Part shown: in pieces, positions 7,046 to 14,027 of the stretch
Layout of the letters: each line of letters starts with the position of its first letter
How positions within the stretch are numbered: the first letter of the stretch is position 1
Source: Thermoplasmata archaeon
GTDB taxonomy: Archaea > Thermoplasmatota > E2 > DHVEG-1 > B18-G2
Direction: 5' to 3'
Assembly: GCA_021163455.1 (NCBI GenBank)
Contig: JAGGWT010000006.1
Location: forward strand, 1 to 17,080
Length of the DNA stretch: 17,080 nucleotides
The notes under the pieces: model-generated
What the model was told of the DNA's origin: nothing
What the model saw: only the letters and a program-made list of their open reading frames with translations
Database searches by the model: none
Made by a program: the position numbers and the translations under genes

Positions 7046-8014
7046 ATGTGGCTGAGGTTGAGGCTCCTCTTGCTAGTGGGTTTACTCTTTGCAATACTCT
7101 ACACTCTCTTCTCATTGATAGGATTTGCACTTGGTTTGAGAGAGATATACTTCTACGTGTTCATGCTACTCCTCGCAGGCATTCTGGTATTCATACAGTA
7201 TCTCATCGGACCAAAGGTTGTCGAAATCTCGATGATGGTCAAGTATGTGAGCGAGAAAGAATATCCTGAACTCCACAGAATAGTGGAGGAACTATCGAGA
7301 GAGGCAGGTATACCAAAGCCGAGAGTTGGTGTATCGGGTCTGAATATTCCTAACGCCTTTGCATTTGGAAGAACAAAGAGAGACGCTAGAGTGTGCGTTA
7401 CAAAAGGGTTGCTGAATCTTTTGAACGAAAAGGAGTTACGTGCGGTCCTCGGGCATGAGATCTCTCATATAAAACACAAGGATGTTTTCGTCATAACCAT
7501 GCTGAGCGTTATACCAACTATATGCTACATGATATACGTCTCATTCTTCTGGAGCAGCATTTACTCAAGAAGGAGGGATTCCGGAGCTCTTGCTCTTATA
7601 GGTCTCACTGCCTTCCTGCTTTACCTTATAACAAGCCTTCTTGTCATGTATGCTTCGAGAATAAGAGAGTATTACGCAGATTATGGTAGTGTGGAGCTCG
7701 GAAACAAACCGAACTGGCTTGCAACCGCTCTGTACAAACTTGTTTATGGCTCCGCTAGGGCAGACAGGAATACAATAAAGAGGGTTGCCGGCATGAAAGC
7801 GTTCTTCCTGAATGACCCGGCGAACGCCGTGAATGAGATAAGCGAGTTGAAACAGGTGGACCTGAATCTTGATGGGGTTATAGATGAATATGAGCTACAG
7901 GTTCTTGCCGAGAGAAAGATTAAGCTCAGCAAGAGTGAGAAGATAATGGAGCTGCTCAGCAGCCATCCAAGTACACTGAAAAGGATAAAAGCTCTTTCAA
8001 ACCTTGTTCAGTGA
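7046..8014 (+). CDS. htpX: HtpX-type membrane zinc metalloprotease (M48) with an EF-hand loop
   Basis: The protein has 322 residues. Two transmembrane segments come first (about 6-27 and 36-54). The zinc motif HEISH follows (H137, E138, H141), then two hydrophobic segments (about 147-170 and 180-200). The third zinc ligand is E208 in REYYAD. The C-terminal domain ends in the M48-typical SSHPSTLKRIKAL. HtpX degrades damaged membrane proteins with its active site on the cytoplasmic side. Unusual here is D272-LNLDGVIDEY-E283, a canonical calcium-binding EF-hand loop with ligands at positions 1, 3, 5, 9 and 12. The start has no Shine-Dalgarno; GTG/ATG codons of the HAD gene overlap its stop, so three genes form an operon. 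Confidence 0.92.
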   Translation: MWLRLRLLLLVGLLFAILYTLFSLIGFALGLREIYFYVFMLLLAGILVFIQYLIGPKVVEISMMVKYVSEKEYPELHRIVEELSREAGIPKPRVGVSGLNIPNAFAFGRTKRDARVCVTKGLLNLLNEKELRAVLGHEISHIKHKDVFVITMLSVIPTICYMIYVSFFWSSIYSRRRDSGALALIGLTAFLLYLITSLLVMYASRIREYYADYGSVELGNKPNWLATALYKLVYGSARADRNTIKRVAGMKAFFLNDPANAVNEISELKQVDLNLDGVIDEYELQVLAERKIKLSKSEKIMELLSSHPSTLKRIKALSNLVQ

Positions 8015-8673
8015 TGAATATGCTGAAAGTAATATCTTTCGACTTTGACGGAACCATTACGAAAACCACATTTGCAGACCTCTTCTGGCTGGAGGGACTG
8101 CCGAAACTGTATGCAGAAAAGGAGAACATCGAACTGGAAGAGGCGAAGAAAATCCTTTTCACAGAATACGAGAAAATCGGAAAAGAAAGACTGGAATGGT
8201 ATGACCCGGATTACTGGTTCAAAAGATTCGATATAGATTACGACTGGAAAAAACTGATGGAGGATTACGCCTACGCCATAGAGATATATCCAGATGTCAT
8301 TCCAACGCTGGAGAAAATCAGAGACAGGTATACCTTAATAGTGATTTCAAATGCGAGAAAAGAGTTCATAGATATCCAGATAAAGAAACTGGATATAAGC
8401 AGATATTTTGATAGGATATTCTCGACGGTATCCGATTTCAGGATGGTGAAAAAAGACGGAGATGTTTACAGGAGGATATGCAGACTCATGAATATCAGAG
8501 AAGGGGAGATGCTCCACACCGGAGATGACCACAAGTTTGACTATCTCATACCAAAGAGCCTGGGTATTAACGCGGTTTATCTTGACAGGAAAGGTGGCAG
8601 AACAGAAAACCTTATCATAAGTACACTTGACCATCTTCCATCCATCATTGATGAGTTGGAGGGGAGAACATAG
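8014..8673 (+). CDS. HAD-superfamily hydrolase, probable small-molecule phosphatase
   Basis: HAD motifs are all present: motif I DFDGT with nucleophile D10 and general acid D12; motif II ISNA (serine in SNA); motif III lysine in MVKKDGDVY; and motif IV GDD in HTGDDHKFD. The cap between motifs I and II is helical, as in the phosphoglycolate-phosphatase-like subclass. Length is 219 aa. Substrate cannot be named. Three starts are possible: GTG 8011, ATG 8014 and ATG 8020. I chose 8014 because it overlaps the htpX stop by one base (TGATG), typical of coupled translation. The stop TAG at 8671-8673 overlaps the proposed AUA start of the next gene. Confidence 0.85.
   Translation: MNMLKVISFDFDGTITKTTFADLFWLEGLPKLYAEKENIELEEAKKILFTEYEKIGKERLEWYDPDYWFKRFDIDYDWKKLMEDYAYAIEIYPDVIPTLEKIRDRYTLIVISNARKEFIDIQIKKLDISRYFDRIFSTVSDFRMVKKDGDVYRRICRLMNIREGEMLHTGDDHKFDYLIPKSLGINAVYLDRKGGRTENLIISTLDHLPSIIDELEGRT
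8658..8666 (+). promoter_or_regulatory. Strong Shine-Dalgarno deciding an AUA start
   Basis: GGAGGGGAG contains the full GGAGG anti-16S match, with seven bases from the end of GGAGG (8662) to the ATA at 8670. No ATG, GTG or TTG lies at a usable distance in the following reading frame, so this site most naturally serves the ATA codon. Confidence 0.6.
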
Positions 8674-9458
8674 CCATAATTACTCTCCTGACTGACTTTG
8701 GATACTGGGATCCTTACGTTGCACAGATGAAAGGAGTCATAGTGAGAATATGCAAAGATGTGAGCATAGTGGATATAACCCATGAGATAATCCCGCAGAA
8801 CATCGAACAGGGAGCTTTTATTCTGTACACCACGGTTCCATATTTTCCTTCTGGTACAGTACATGTTGCAGTTGTCGATCCGGGAGTTGGCACGAGGAGA
8901 AAAGGATTGGTCATAGATTGTGGGGACTACATACTGGTGGGACCGGACAATGGATTGCTCCTTCCTGCGGCCAGAAGAGGGAAGAAATTTGAAGTTTATG
9001 AAATTTCAAACGAGCGCTATTTTATGGAGGAGGTTACGCATACATTTCATGGCAGGGATATCTTTGCTCCGGTCGCGGCTCACATCGCGAGGGGAGTTGA
9101 AATACAGGAAATTGGAAGAAGGATAGATGAATATGTAGATATGCCCTTGGGATTCGGAAAAGTCAGAGATGGTAAGATAGAGGGAAAAATCGTACATATC
9201 GACAGATTCGGAAACCTTATAACGAATATAGAGGGCAGAACTCTTCTCGATAGAGCAGAGTATGGAAAAGTTATTGACGTTGAAATTGGCGATTTACAGC
9301 TGAAAATACCTTTCTACAAATCCTATGGATATGCTGGAGAGAATGAACTTCTTCTGACGATAGGGGGAAATGGCTTTGTGGAGATAAGTGTAAATATGGG
9401 CTCAGCCTTTGACAGGTTGAGGAAAGGGATAGGAGAAAAGGTTACTCTAACTTTATGA
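8670..9458 (+). CDS. S-adenosylmethionine hydrolase (SAM hydroxide adenosyltransferase, DUF62), apparent AUA start
   Basis: These enzymes split SAM to adenosine and methionine with water, and are relatives of fluorinase and chlorinase. Family motifs seen are TDFG (D9, which contacts the ribose), VDPGVGT, GPDNGLL, TFHGRDIFAPVAAHIARG, IDRFGNLITNI and GGNGFVEI. Length from 8670 is 262 aa, normal for the family. The first ATG (8727) would delete TDFG and 19 residues. In frame from the preceding stop (TGA at 8652-8654) the codons read GTT GGA GGG GAG AAC ATA GCC ATA ATT ACT. Starting at ATA gives M-A-I-I-T-L-L-T-D-F-G, the normal family N-terminus, seven bases after GGAGG. It is third in the htpX-HAD operon and its 3' end overlaps DUF357 by 17 bp tail to tail. 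Confidence 0.88.
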   Translation: MAIITLLTDFGYWDPYVAQMKGVIVRICKDVSIVDITHEIIPQNIEQGAFILYTTVPYFPSGTVHVAVVDPGVGTRRKGLVIDCGDYILVGPDNGLLLPAARRGKKFEVYEISNERYFMEEVTHTFHGRDIFAPVAAHIARGVEIQEIGRRIDEYVDMPLGFGKVRDGKIEGKIVHIDRFGNLITNIEGRTLLDRAEYGKVIDVEIGDLQLKIPFYKSYGYAGENELLLTIGGNGFVEISVNMGSAFDRLRKGIGEKVTLTL

Positions 9459-9660
9459 GGGCATCGAGAAGACCGTGGGCATAATTTATGCAACCAAATG
9501 CGGTCATTATATCTCCCCTTTCCAGATAAAACTTTGCATCCTCAGAATATCTTACAGCCATATCCACTATCTCTTTTTCCTTGTCACCTTTTGGATGATA
9601 CTTTGAGAGATTCTTTTCGAACATCTCTATATCCTTTTCCACTCTTTCTCTGTCATTCAT
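9442..9660 (-). CDS. DUF357 family protein
   Basis: This 72-residue, soluble, all-helical protein ends in the pattern YLERGDIMTAFGCINYAHGL, then LDALIKLE. That matches the archaeal DUF357 family (charged helix, then alternating-residue helix with F..xNYAHG.LDA). The biochemical role of the family is unknown to me. Its ATG overlaps the stop of the VIT1-like gene (ATGA) and has GGAGG nine bases upstream on the minus strand, so it is co-translated with that membrane protein. Start and length agree with the family. Confidence 0.85.
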   Translation of the reverse strand: MNDRERVEKDIEMFEKNLSKYHPKGDKEKEIVDMAVRYSEDAKFYLERGDIMTAFGCINYAHGLLDALIKLE

Positions 9661-10262
9661 GCCAGGTTTCCTCCTATCAGGAGAGATACAACGAAACAGA
9701 TGAATGCTGTTATCAATCCTATGACCAGCATCTGCAAACCATACACTATTCTATTCTCCTCGCTTATCTTCCCCAGATATATCCCCATGAAAAACAGCAG
9801 AGCGAGTGTTATTGCGATGGATGCACGGAATGCCAGATCCCATGAAATAATGGATAGCTCCACGAGAAAGAAAGGAGATAACACTACCATGGCTGCTAGG
9901 AAAGGTGATAAACCATCGGTCAGAGAGGCTATCATCATGGCAAACCTGTGAGACCTGTAGTGAATTGAGCCCTTTAGATCTTTCAGCATCGCTCTTTCCA
10001 GAGATTTCAATTTTTTCAGTCTCTCAGCCCTCTCCGCCATGTAGGCGCCGCTTATACCTGAGATGGCCATGGCAAGCGAGCCCGCCATGCCGGCGCTTAT
10101 TATTGAAGATGGAGATCTTATGTTTGCTATATATGCCCCTATGACAACACCGAGCATGGTCAGAGCACCGTCAAAGGCGTTCATGACAAAATACCTGCGA
10201 GATATCTCACCGATACTGGATATTTCAGCATATTCCTTCAATTTCTTCATCAGTTCGGGCAT
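9657..10262 (-). CDS. VIT1/CCC1-like membrane protein (DUF125 type), putative metal transporter
   Basis: The 201 residues contain about five transmembrane segments. The first (about 25-47) holds FDGALTMLGVVIGAY with D31, as in VIT1/CCC1 iron and manganese transporters, where an acidic residue in TM1 is needed. The second ends SLAMAISGISGAYMAERAER, matching the family's Met- and Glu-rich exit into the cytosolic loop. The loop (about 76-108) is short and basic, with fewer Glu/Met residues than the plant metal-binding domain, so metal transport is not certain. Three more segments follow (about 109-136, 143-164 and 173-197). The gene is upstream of DUF357 in a two-gene operon and divergent from the RND gene. 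The ATG at 10262 has only a weak upstream ribosome site. Confidence 0.75.
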   Translation of the reverse strand: MPELMKKLKEYAEISSIGEISRRYFVMNAFDGALTMLGVVIGAYIANIRSPSSIISAGMAGSLAMAISGISGAYMAERAERLKKLKSLERAMLKDLKGSIHYRSHRFAMMIASLTDGLSPFLAAMVVLSPFFLVELSIISWDLAFRASIAITLALLFFMGIYLGKISEENRIVYGLQMLVIGLITAFICFVVSLLIGGNLA

Positions 10263-10291
10263 ATTCTTTGAATGAGCATAGATAATACGAA

Positions 10292-10303
10292 ATTGATAAA
10301 TGT
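10292..10303. promoter_or_regulatory. AT-rich element between the divergent VIT1-like and RND genes
   Basis: ATTGATAAATGT reads as a weak TATA about 31 nt before the RND ATG at 10330. In the other direction it reads ACATTTATCAAT, about 36 nt before the VIT1-like ATG. With only 67 bp between the starts, the two promoters must overlap. The match on either strand is weak. Confidence 0.35.
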
Positions 10304-10329
10304 TTGCCTTTGTTTACATTTAACGAAAA

Positions 10330-12513
10330 ATGGATATCGCTGGGATACTCGTCAGGAGATCAAAAATCATTCTCCTCCTTTACACCGTAGTTGTCTTCAT
10401 AGTGGCAATAAATGCAAAAAACCTTTACATGGAGTTTGATCTGGCTGTTTTCCTTCCAGAGAATGAGCCATCGATAACCTTACTCAACTATGTGACAGAG
10501 AAATGGAACATGGGAAGCAGCATGATAGTGTACGTGGAAAGTGACGACGTTCTTTCTCTTAAGACCCTGGAGGATATCGAGTACGTTGTCAATAAAATCG
10601 ATATCTATCGATATGATAAAGGAGAGCTTGATGGTGTTGTCAGTGAGAACTCTATCACAACGATGCTGAAACTGGAGAACAGCCTTCTGCCGCCCCTAGG
10701 AGAGGGTAAATTTCAACTTCCAACTGATGAGAACAAGATAAAAAAATATGTTGCAAGAATGGGTGATGCCAGAAAAGCCCTCATAACGGATGATTACAAG
10801 TCATCTGCCATCATCTTCACGCTTTCTCCCGATGTCGATCCAGAGGTCATCATGTCAAGAGCTAGAAGTGCCATAAGCAATGTCACCACAAAGATGACGC
10901 TTGTTGGCTCCTTGCCATTGTCTCAATCAATGAGAGAGAGATCATTGAGAAACCTCACACTGATATTCCCTCTCTCAATCCTTTTCGTTTCCATCGTGCT
11001 TTTTGCCTTCCACAGGTCACTCAAGGGATTGCTGGTGACTTTCCTGCCAACCTCATACTCCATTCTCCTGACATTCGGCATACTTGGTGTGGTGAGGCCA
11101 CAGCTCACAATGTTATCTCTCGCTATCGTCGCTCTCATGATGGGGCTGGGTGTGGATTATTCCATACATCTCATGAACAGGTTTCTTGAGGAGAGAGGTT
11201 CTTTTGAAGAGAAGGCCAGAAAAAGTTTGAAAACAACCGGAAAGGCCATACTTCTATCCGCTCTGACAACAGCCATAGGTTTTGGCTCCCTCATGATTTC
11301 AACGATGCCCCCTATCGTTGATTTTGGTTTTGGATGCGCTCTCGGTATAGTGCTGTGCTATGTATCCACAATGGTCATGGTCGTACCTCTTGTGGTGATT
11401 CTCAATTTCAAAAAAAGAATAGAGTTTCCTGCATGGAAAAAACTCGCGGTTTTCTCCGTAAGAAACAGCAAAAAAACACTCATACTCGGAATCATCATTG
11501 TTGTACTCTCCCTGTCTGTATTTCCAAAGGTTCAAACTGATGTAAATTATCTCGCCATGGCACCGAAAGATGACCCGGTTGTGACCAAAACCCTTGAATT
11601 CTCAGAAAAGTTTGGCTTAAGTGGAAATCTCAATGTGATTCTGGTCAGGGGGGATCTTGAGAGTCCCGATGTCATTGAAGCTATTTATAACATGGAGGAG
11701 AATATAAGATATGACCCCGTGGTATACAAAAATAATGTAACTGTAACATCTATCGCCGATGTTATCAAGAAGATCAATCTTGGAAGTCTTCCCAGGGATC
11801 GTGCCAAACTGCAACTCATATATACATTTCTGAGCGACCAGATGGAACTTCTCGTTGATGAGAACCTCACGGAGACAATCATAAGTGTGAATATCCCTGC
11901 GGGATTGAGTATAGAGGAGCAGAGAGATGTTGTCAACGCTATTGATTCGATAATATCAAACACAACCATACCTGGTGGTAAAGTTTATCCATTAACCGGA
12001 GCAACACCCATAAGTGTCAGCATAAACGATATACTCATGGACCAGCAGGTAAGATCAATGCTTGTTTCCCTGTTACTCGTTTTTGCCACCCTCATAGTTA
12101 TTTTCGGCTCATCCAGATATGCGTTTGTTACAATGTTACCCGTTGTATTCGTTCTGCTGAGTGAGCCATGTGTGCTGGTGCTGCTTGATGTTCCGCTGAC
12201 GATGGTCACAATCTCCATAGCATCTATAATTGTTGGTACAGGTGTGGACTATGGAGTGCATATAACGAAGAGATTTCTCGAAGGGGTAGAAGAAGGTTTA
12301 ATGGACATAGAGGCGATAGAGAGGGCTATAGAGGAGACGGGACTCTCTTTACTTGAGGCAGCTCTCACAACGATAGCCGGTCTGATTTCTGTTTACTTCA
12401 TCAACGTTCCGTACCTAGAAGAGTTCATGAGATTGATAATTGCGATGATAACCCTTTCTCTGCTGGGCGCGGTATTTTTAATGCCCGCTCTCCTCAGAGT
12501 AAGACACGAGTAG
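10330..12513 (+). CDS. RND-superfamily (MMPL/HAE3-type) membrane transporter
   Basis: The protein has 727 residues in two homologous halves. Each half has one helix, a large extracytoplasmic domain (about 35-210 and 405-575), and a block of five helices. Both halves keep the GxGVDY motif in the helix equivalent to TM4 and TM10: D276-Y277 (GLGVDYSIHLMNRF) and D640-Y641 (GTGVDYGVHITKRF). These Asp-Tyr pairs are the proton-relay residues in MmpL3-like RND proteins, so proton-driven export is likely. FDLAVFLPENEPS and VNYLAMAPKDDP are the family's post-TM1 and post-TM7 motifs. Such archaeal proteins may move lipids or hydrophobic compounds; the substrate is unknown. No adaptor or outer-membrane partner is nearby. 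The start has no Shine-Dalgarno. The 3' end overlaps the opposite small membrane gene by 36 bp. Confidence 0.9.
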   Translation: MDIAGILVRRSKIILLLYTVVVFIVAINAKNLYMEFDLAVFLPENEPSITLLNYVTEKWNMGSSMIVYVESDDVLSLKTLEDIEYVVNKIDIYRYDKGELDGVVSENSITTMLKLENSLLPPLGEGKFQLPTDENKIKKYVARMGDARKALITDDYKSSAIIFTLSPDVDPEVIMSRARSAISNVTTKMTLVGSLPLSQSMRERSLRNLTLIFPLSILFVSIVLFAFHRSLKGLLVTFLPTSYSILLTFGILGVVRPQLTMLSLAIVALMMGLGVDYSIHLMNRFLEERGSFEEKARKSLKTTGKAILLSALTTAIGFGSLMISTMPPIVDFGFGCALGIVLCYVSTMVMVVPLVVILNFKKRIEFPAWKKLAVFSVRNSKKTLILGIIIVVLSLSVFPKVQTDVNYLAMAPKDDPVVTKTLEFSEKFGLSGNLNVILVRGDLESPDVIEAIYNMEENIRYDPVVYKNNVTVTSIADVIKKINLGSLPRDRAKLQLIYTFLSDQMELLVDENLTETIISVNIPAGLSIEEQRDVVNAIDSIISNTTIPGGKVYPLTGATPISVSINDILMDQQVRSMLVSLLLVFATLIVIFGSSRYAFVTMLPVVFVLLSEPCVLVLLDVPLTMVTISIASIIVGTGVDYGVHITKRFLEGVEEGLMDIEAIERAIEETGLSLLEAALTTIAGLISVYFINVPYLEEFMRLIIAMITLSLLGAVFLMPALLRVRHE

Positions 12514-12669
12514 AAATACAAAAAACAATGTGGCAAAGAACTGTACAGGGACAAGGATAAAAAGACATCTTATCAGACCAAATTGTAAGTATTCTTCTGC
12601 CAGCAGAAGAGAGAAGAGAGATATGAGCACAAAGATTGCCACCGATACCCTGAACTCAATCCTGTTCAT
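12478..12669 (-). CDS. Small two-helix membrane protein, unknown function
   Basis: The 63 residues contain two hydrophobic segments (about 8-24 and 32-56) linked by an acidic turn (AEEYLQF), with a basic start (MNRIEFR) and an acidic tail (YSEESGH). The ATG overlaps the stop of the dolichol-kinase-like gene as ATGA, the same joint used by clear gene pairs in this window, which is the main support for its being real. It may be a small subunit of, or partner for, the upstream membrane enzyme; that is inference. Its 3' end runs 36 bp into the convergent RND gene. No family is recognised. Confidence 0.6.
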   Translation of the reverse strand: MNRIEFRVSVAIFVLISLFSLLLAEEYLQFGLIRCLFILVPVQFFATLFFVFLLVSYSEESGH

Positions 12670-13268
12670 ATTCTCACCAGAGGATATATTATTCTCTCTG
12701 GCAGAATTTTCCCTCCAAGGAACAGGTAGATGATGTATATGAGGATTGCAGGAATAATCTGCATGAGTAGATTATCGTCGATGTATCTGCTCTTTACGAA
12801 TTCTGAAGCAGTTGTGGATAATGCACCCAGTACAGCAATCTGCAATGCGATGGGTGATGACAGCCAAGTGGAGAAGAAAATAAAGAAAGAGAGAAGCATA
12901 GAAGAGACGCTGGCTGGGATGAGTCCCAATTTTCTCATTTCTCCAGCAAGCGGGTCAACGAGAGATGTGGATATTATGCATGGAATTGTTATCTGCTGCG
13001 GAAAGAGGAGAAGAAGGATAGCGGAGCCTATGCCAAAATAAACGTATCCTCCGATTCTTCTTTCCTCATAATCCCTGAGTCCTGATATTCTGATATCCCC
13101 TTTTCTTATCCTCCTGACGTCGATCGCTATCACGACGAGTACAGAGATGATCACAAATAGCTTCTTTGCTATACCGATCCACCCCTCCTCAGGCAGCATG
13201 TAGTATGAGATGATGGCGGCGCCGGATACATGAGCTAATCTCCTGTACCAGTGTATGAATCCCTTCAT
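12666..13268 (-). CDS. Dolichol-kinase/CTP-transferase-like integral membrane protein
   Basis: From the ATG at 13268 the product is 200 residues with about six hydrophobic segments. It shows the landmarks of the dolichol kinase/VTE5/phosphatidate cytidylyltransferase-like family: RRLAH near the N-terminus (residues 9-13); a cytosolic YEERRIGGYVYF (67-78) like the family's ER..GG..Y; and DPLAGEMRKLG (105-115) where relatives have GDxxAxxxGxxxG. These enzymes use CTP to phosphorylate isoprenoid alcohols or activate phospholipids, so a role in archaeal lipid or glycan-carrier synthesis is plausible. The substitution of the GD by VDP makes activity less certain. An upstream ATG at 13313 would overlap rpiA by 41 bp; the ATG at 13268 lies 4 nt after the rpiA stop and puts RRLAH at the usual distance. 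Confidence 0.65.
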   Translation of the reverse strand: MKGFIHWYRRLAHVSGAAIISYYMLPEEGWIGIAKKLFVIISVLVVIAIDVRRIRKGDIRISGLRDYEERRIGGYVYFGIGSAILLLLFPQQITIPCIISTSLVDPLAGEMRKLGLIPASVSSMLLSFFIFFSTWLSSPIALQIAVLGALSTTASEFVKSRYIDDNLLMQIIPAILIYIIYLFLGGKILPERIIYPLVRI

Positions 13269-13272
13269 CGAA

Positions 13273-13965
13273 TCACTTTTCGAATATCTTGATACCCTCT
13301 CTTGTCCCGGCAATCACGATATCAGCCAGATCCACAAAAAGACCAACCTCGACAACACCGGGTATATCGTTCAGCTCCTTCTCTAGTATCTCGGGTCTTT
13401 CTATCTCCGAAAATTCACAGTCCAGTATGTAGTTCGTGTTGTCTGTTGTGAAAGGTATACTATCTGCCATCCTGAGGTTGGCATTGCAATCAAACAGTCT
13501 CTCTATATGGAGTTTTGTGGGGTACCACCCAAAGGGTACAACCTCGATGGGGAGTGGAAAGGATACTCCAAGTTTCTGGACAAGTTTTGACTCATCCACT
13601 ATTATGATTTCCTTTTTTGATGCATACGCGACAATTTTCTCTCTCGTCAGGGCGCCGCCTCCGCCTTTTATCAGATTGAGGTTGGGGTCAACCTCATCTG
13701 CACCATCTATGGTGACGTCTATTTCTGGATGCTCACGTAACGTTGAGAGAGGAATCTGAAACTCCTGGGCAAGGCTTTTTGTTCTGTGTGATGTGGGGAT
13801 GGCTATGATTTCTATGTTTTCTTTTTTGATTTTGTCACCCAGTTTTGGTATGAAATATTCTACAGTAGAGCCTGTTCCCAGACCTATGACCATTCCATCC
13901 TCAACGTAATCGAGTGCTTTCTGTGCCGCCATCTTCTTGAGATCTTCACGATCCAACTTTAACAC
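13273..13965 (-). CDS. rpiA: Ribose-5-phosphate isomerase A
   Basis: The enzyme interconverts ribose-5-phosphate and ribulose-5-phosphate in the cytosol. The 230 residues show all RpiA signatures: GLGTGST at 28-34 (phosphate binding); IDGADE with D87 and D90; KGGGGAL with K100; and TREK with E109, the general base. The spacing K100 to E109 equals that of the E. coli catalytic pair K94/E103. The start is GTG at 13965, where the N-terminus has the length usual for archaeal RpiA; TTG at 13956 is an alternative. No Shine-Dalgarno is visible, and a TATA element shared with kptA lies about 34 nt upstream. The dolichol-kinase-like and small membrane genes follow on the same strand. Confidence 0.95.
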   Translation of the reverse strand: MLKLDREDLKKMAAQKALDYVEDGMVIGLGTGSTVEYFIPKLGDKIKKENIEIIAIPTSHRTKSLAQEFQIPLSTLREHPEIDVTIDGADEVDPNLNLIKGGGGALTREKIVAYASKKEIIIVDESKLVQKLGVSFPLPIEVVPFGWYPTKLHIERLFDCNANLRMADSIPFTTDNTNYILDCEFSEIERPEILEKELNDIPGVVEVGLFVDLADIVIAGTREGIKIFEK

Positions 13966-13995
13966 CGAATTTGAGAATCGGAAAGAGGTACAAAA

Positions 13996-14004
13996 ATTTA
14001 TACA
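13996..14004. promoter_or_regulatory. Shared TATA element of divergent rpiA and kptA
   Basis: ATTTATACA on the plus strand is centred about 28 nt before the kptA ATG at 14028. Read from the minus strand it is TGTATAAAT, about 34 nt before the rpiA GTG at 13965. There is no other TATA-like sequence in the 62 bp between the two starts, so one element probably drives both genes. Confidence 0.5.
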
Positions 14005-14027
14005 TTAGATATACATTACCCAAAAGG

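Noticed and set aside
8688..8690. CTG at 8688 as an alternative start of the SAM hydrolase
   Set aside because: It keeps TDFG but has no Shine-Dalgarno at a usable distance, and it drops the family-typical I-I-T-L residues that ATA 8670 retains.
8727..9458. ATG at 8727 as the start of the SAM hydrolase
   Set aside because: It would remove the first 19 residues including TDFG, which the family needs to bind SAM, although those residues are encoded intact directly upstream.
9498..9845. 115-aa plus-strand open frame opposite DUF357 and the VIT1-like gene
   Set aside because: Its translation is low-complexity and Cys/His/Pro-rich, and it is antisense to two genes with clear families and coupled starts.
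13269..13313. Longer dolichol-kinase-like protein starting at ATG 13313
   Set aside because: It would overlap rpiA by 41 bp and add a polar N-terminus; ATG 13268 just after the rpiA stop fits better.
13971..14027. TTG start extending kptA by 19 residues
   Set aside because: The extension covers the only TATA element, begins 5 bp from the rpiA start and precedes the zinc-ribbon N-terminus.
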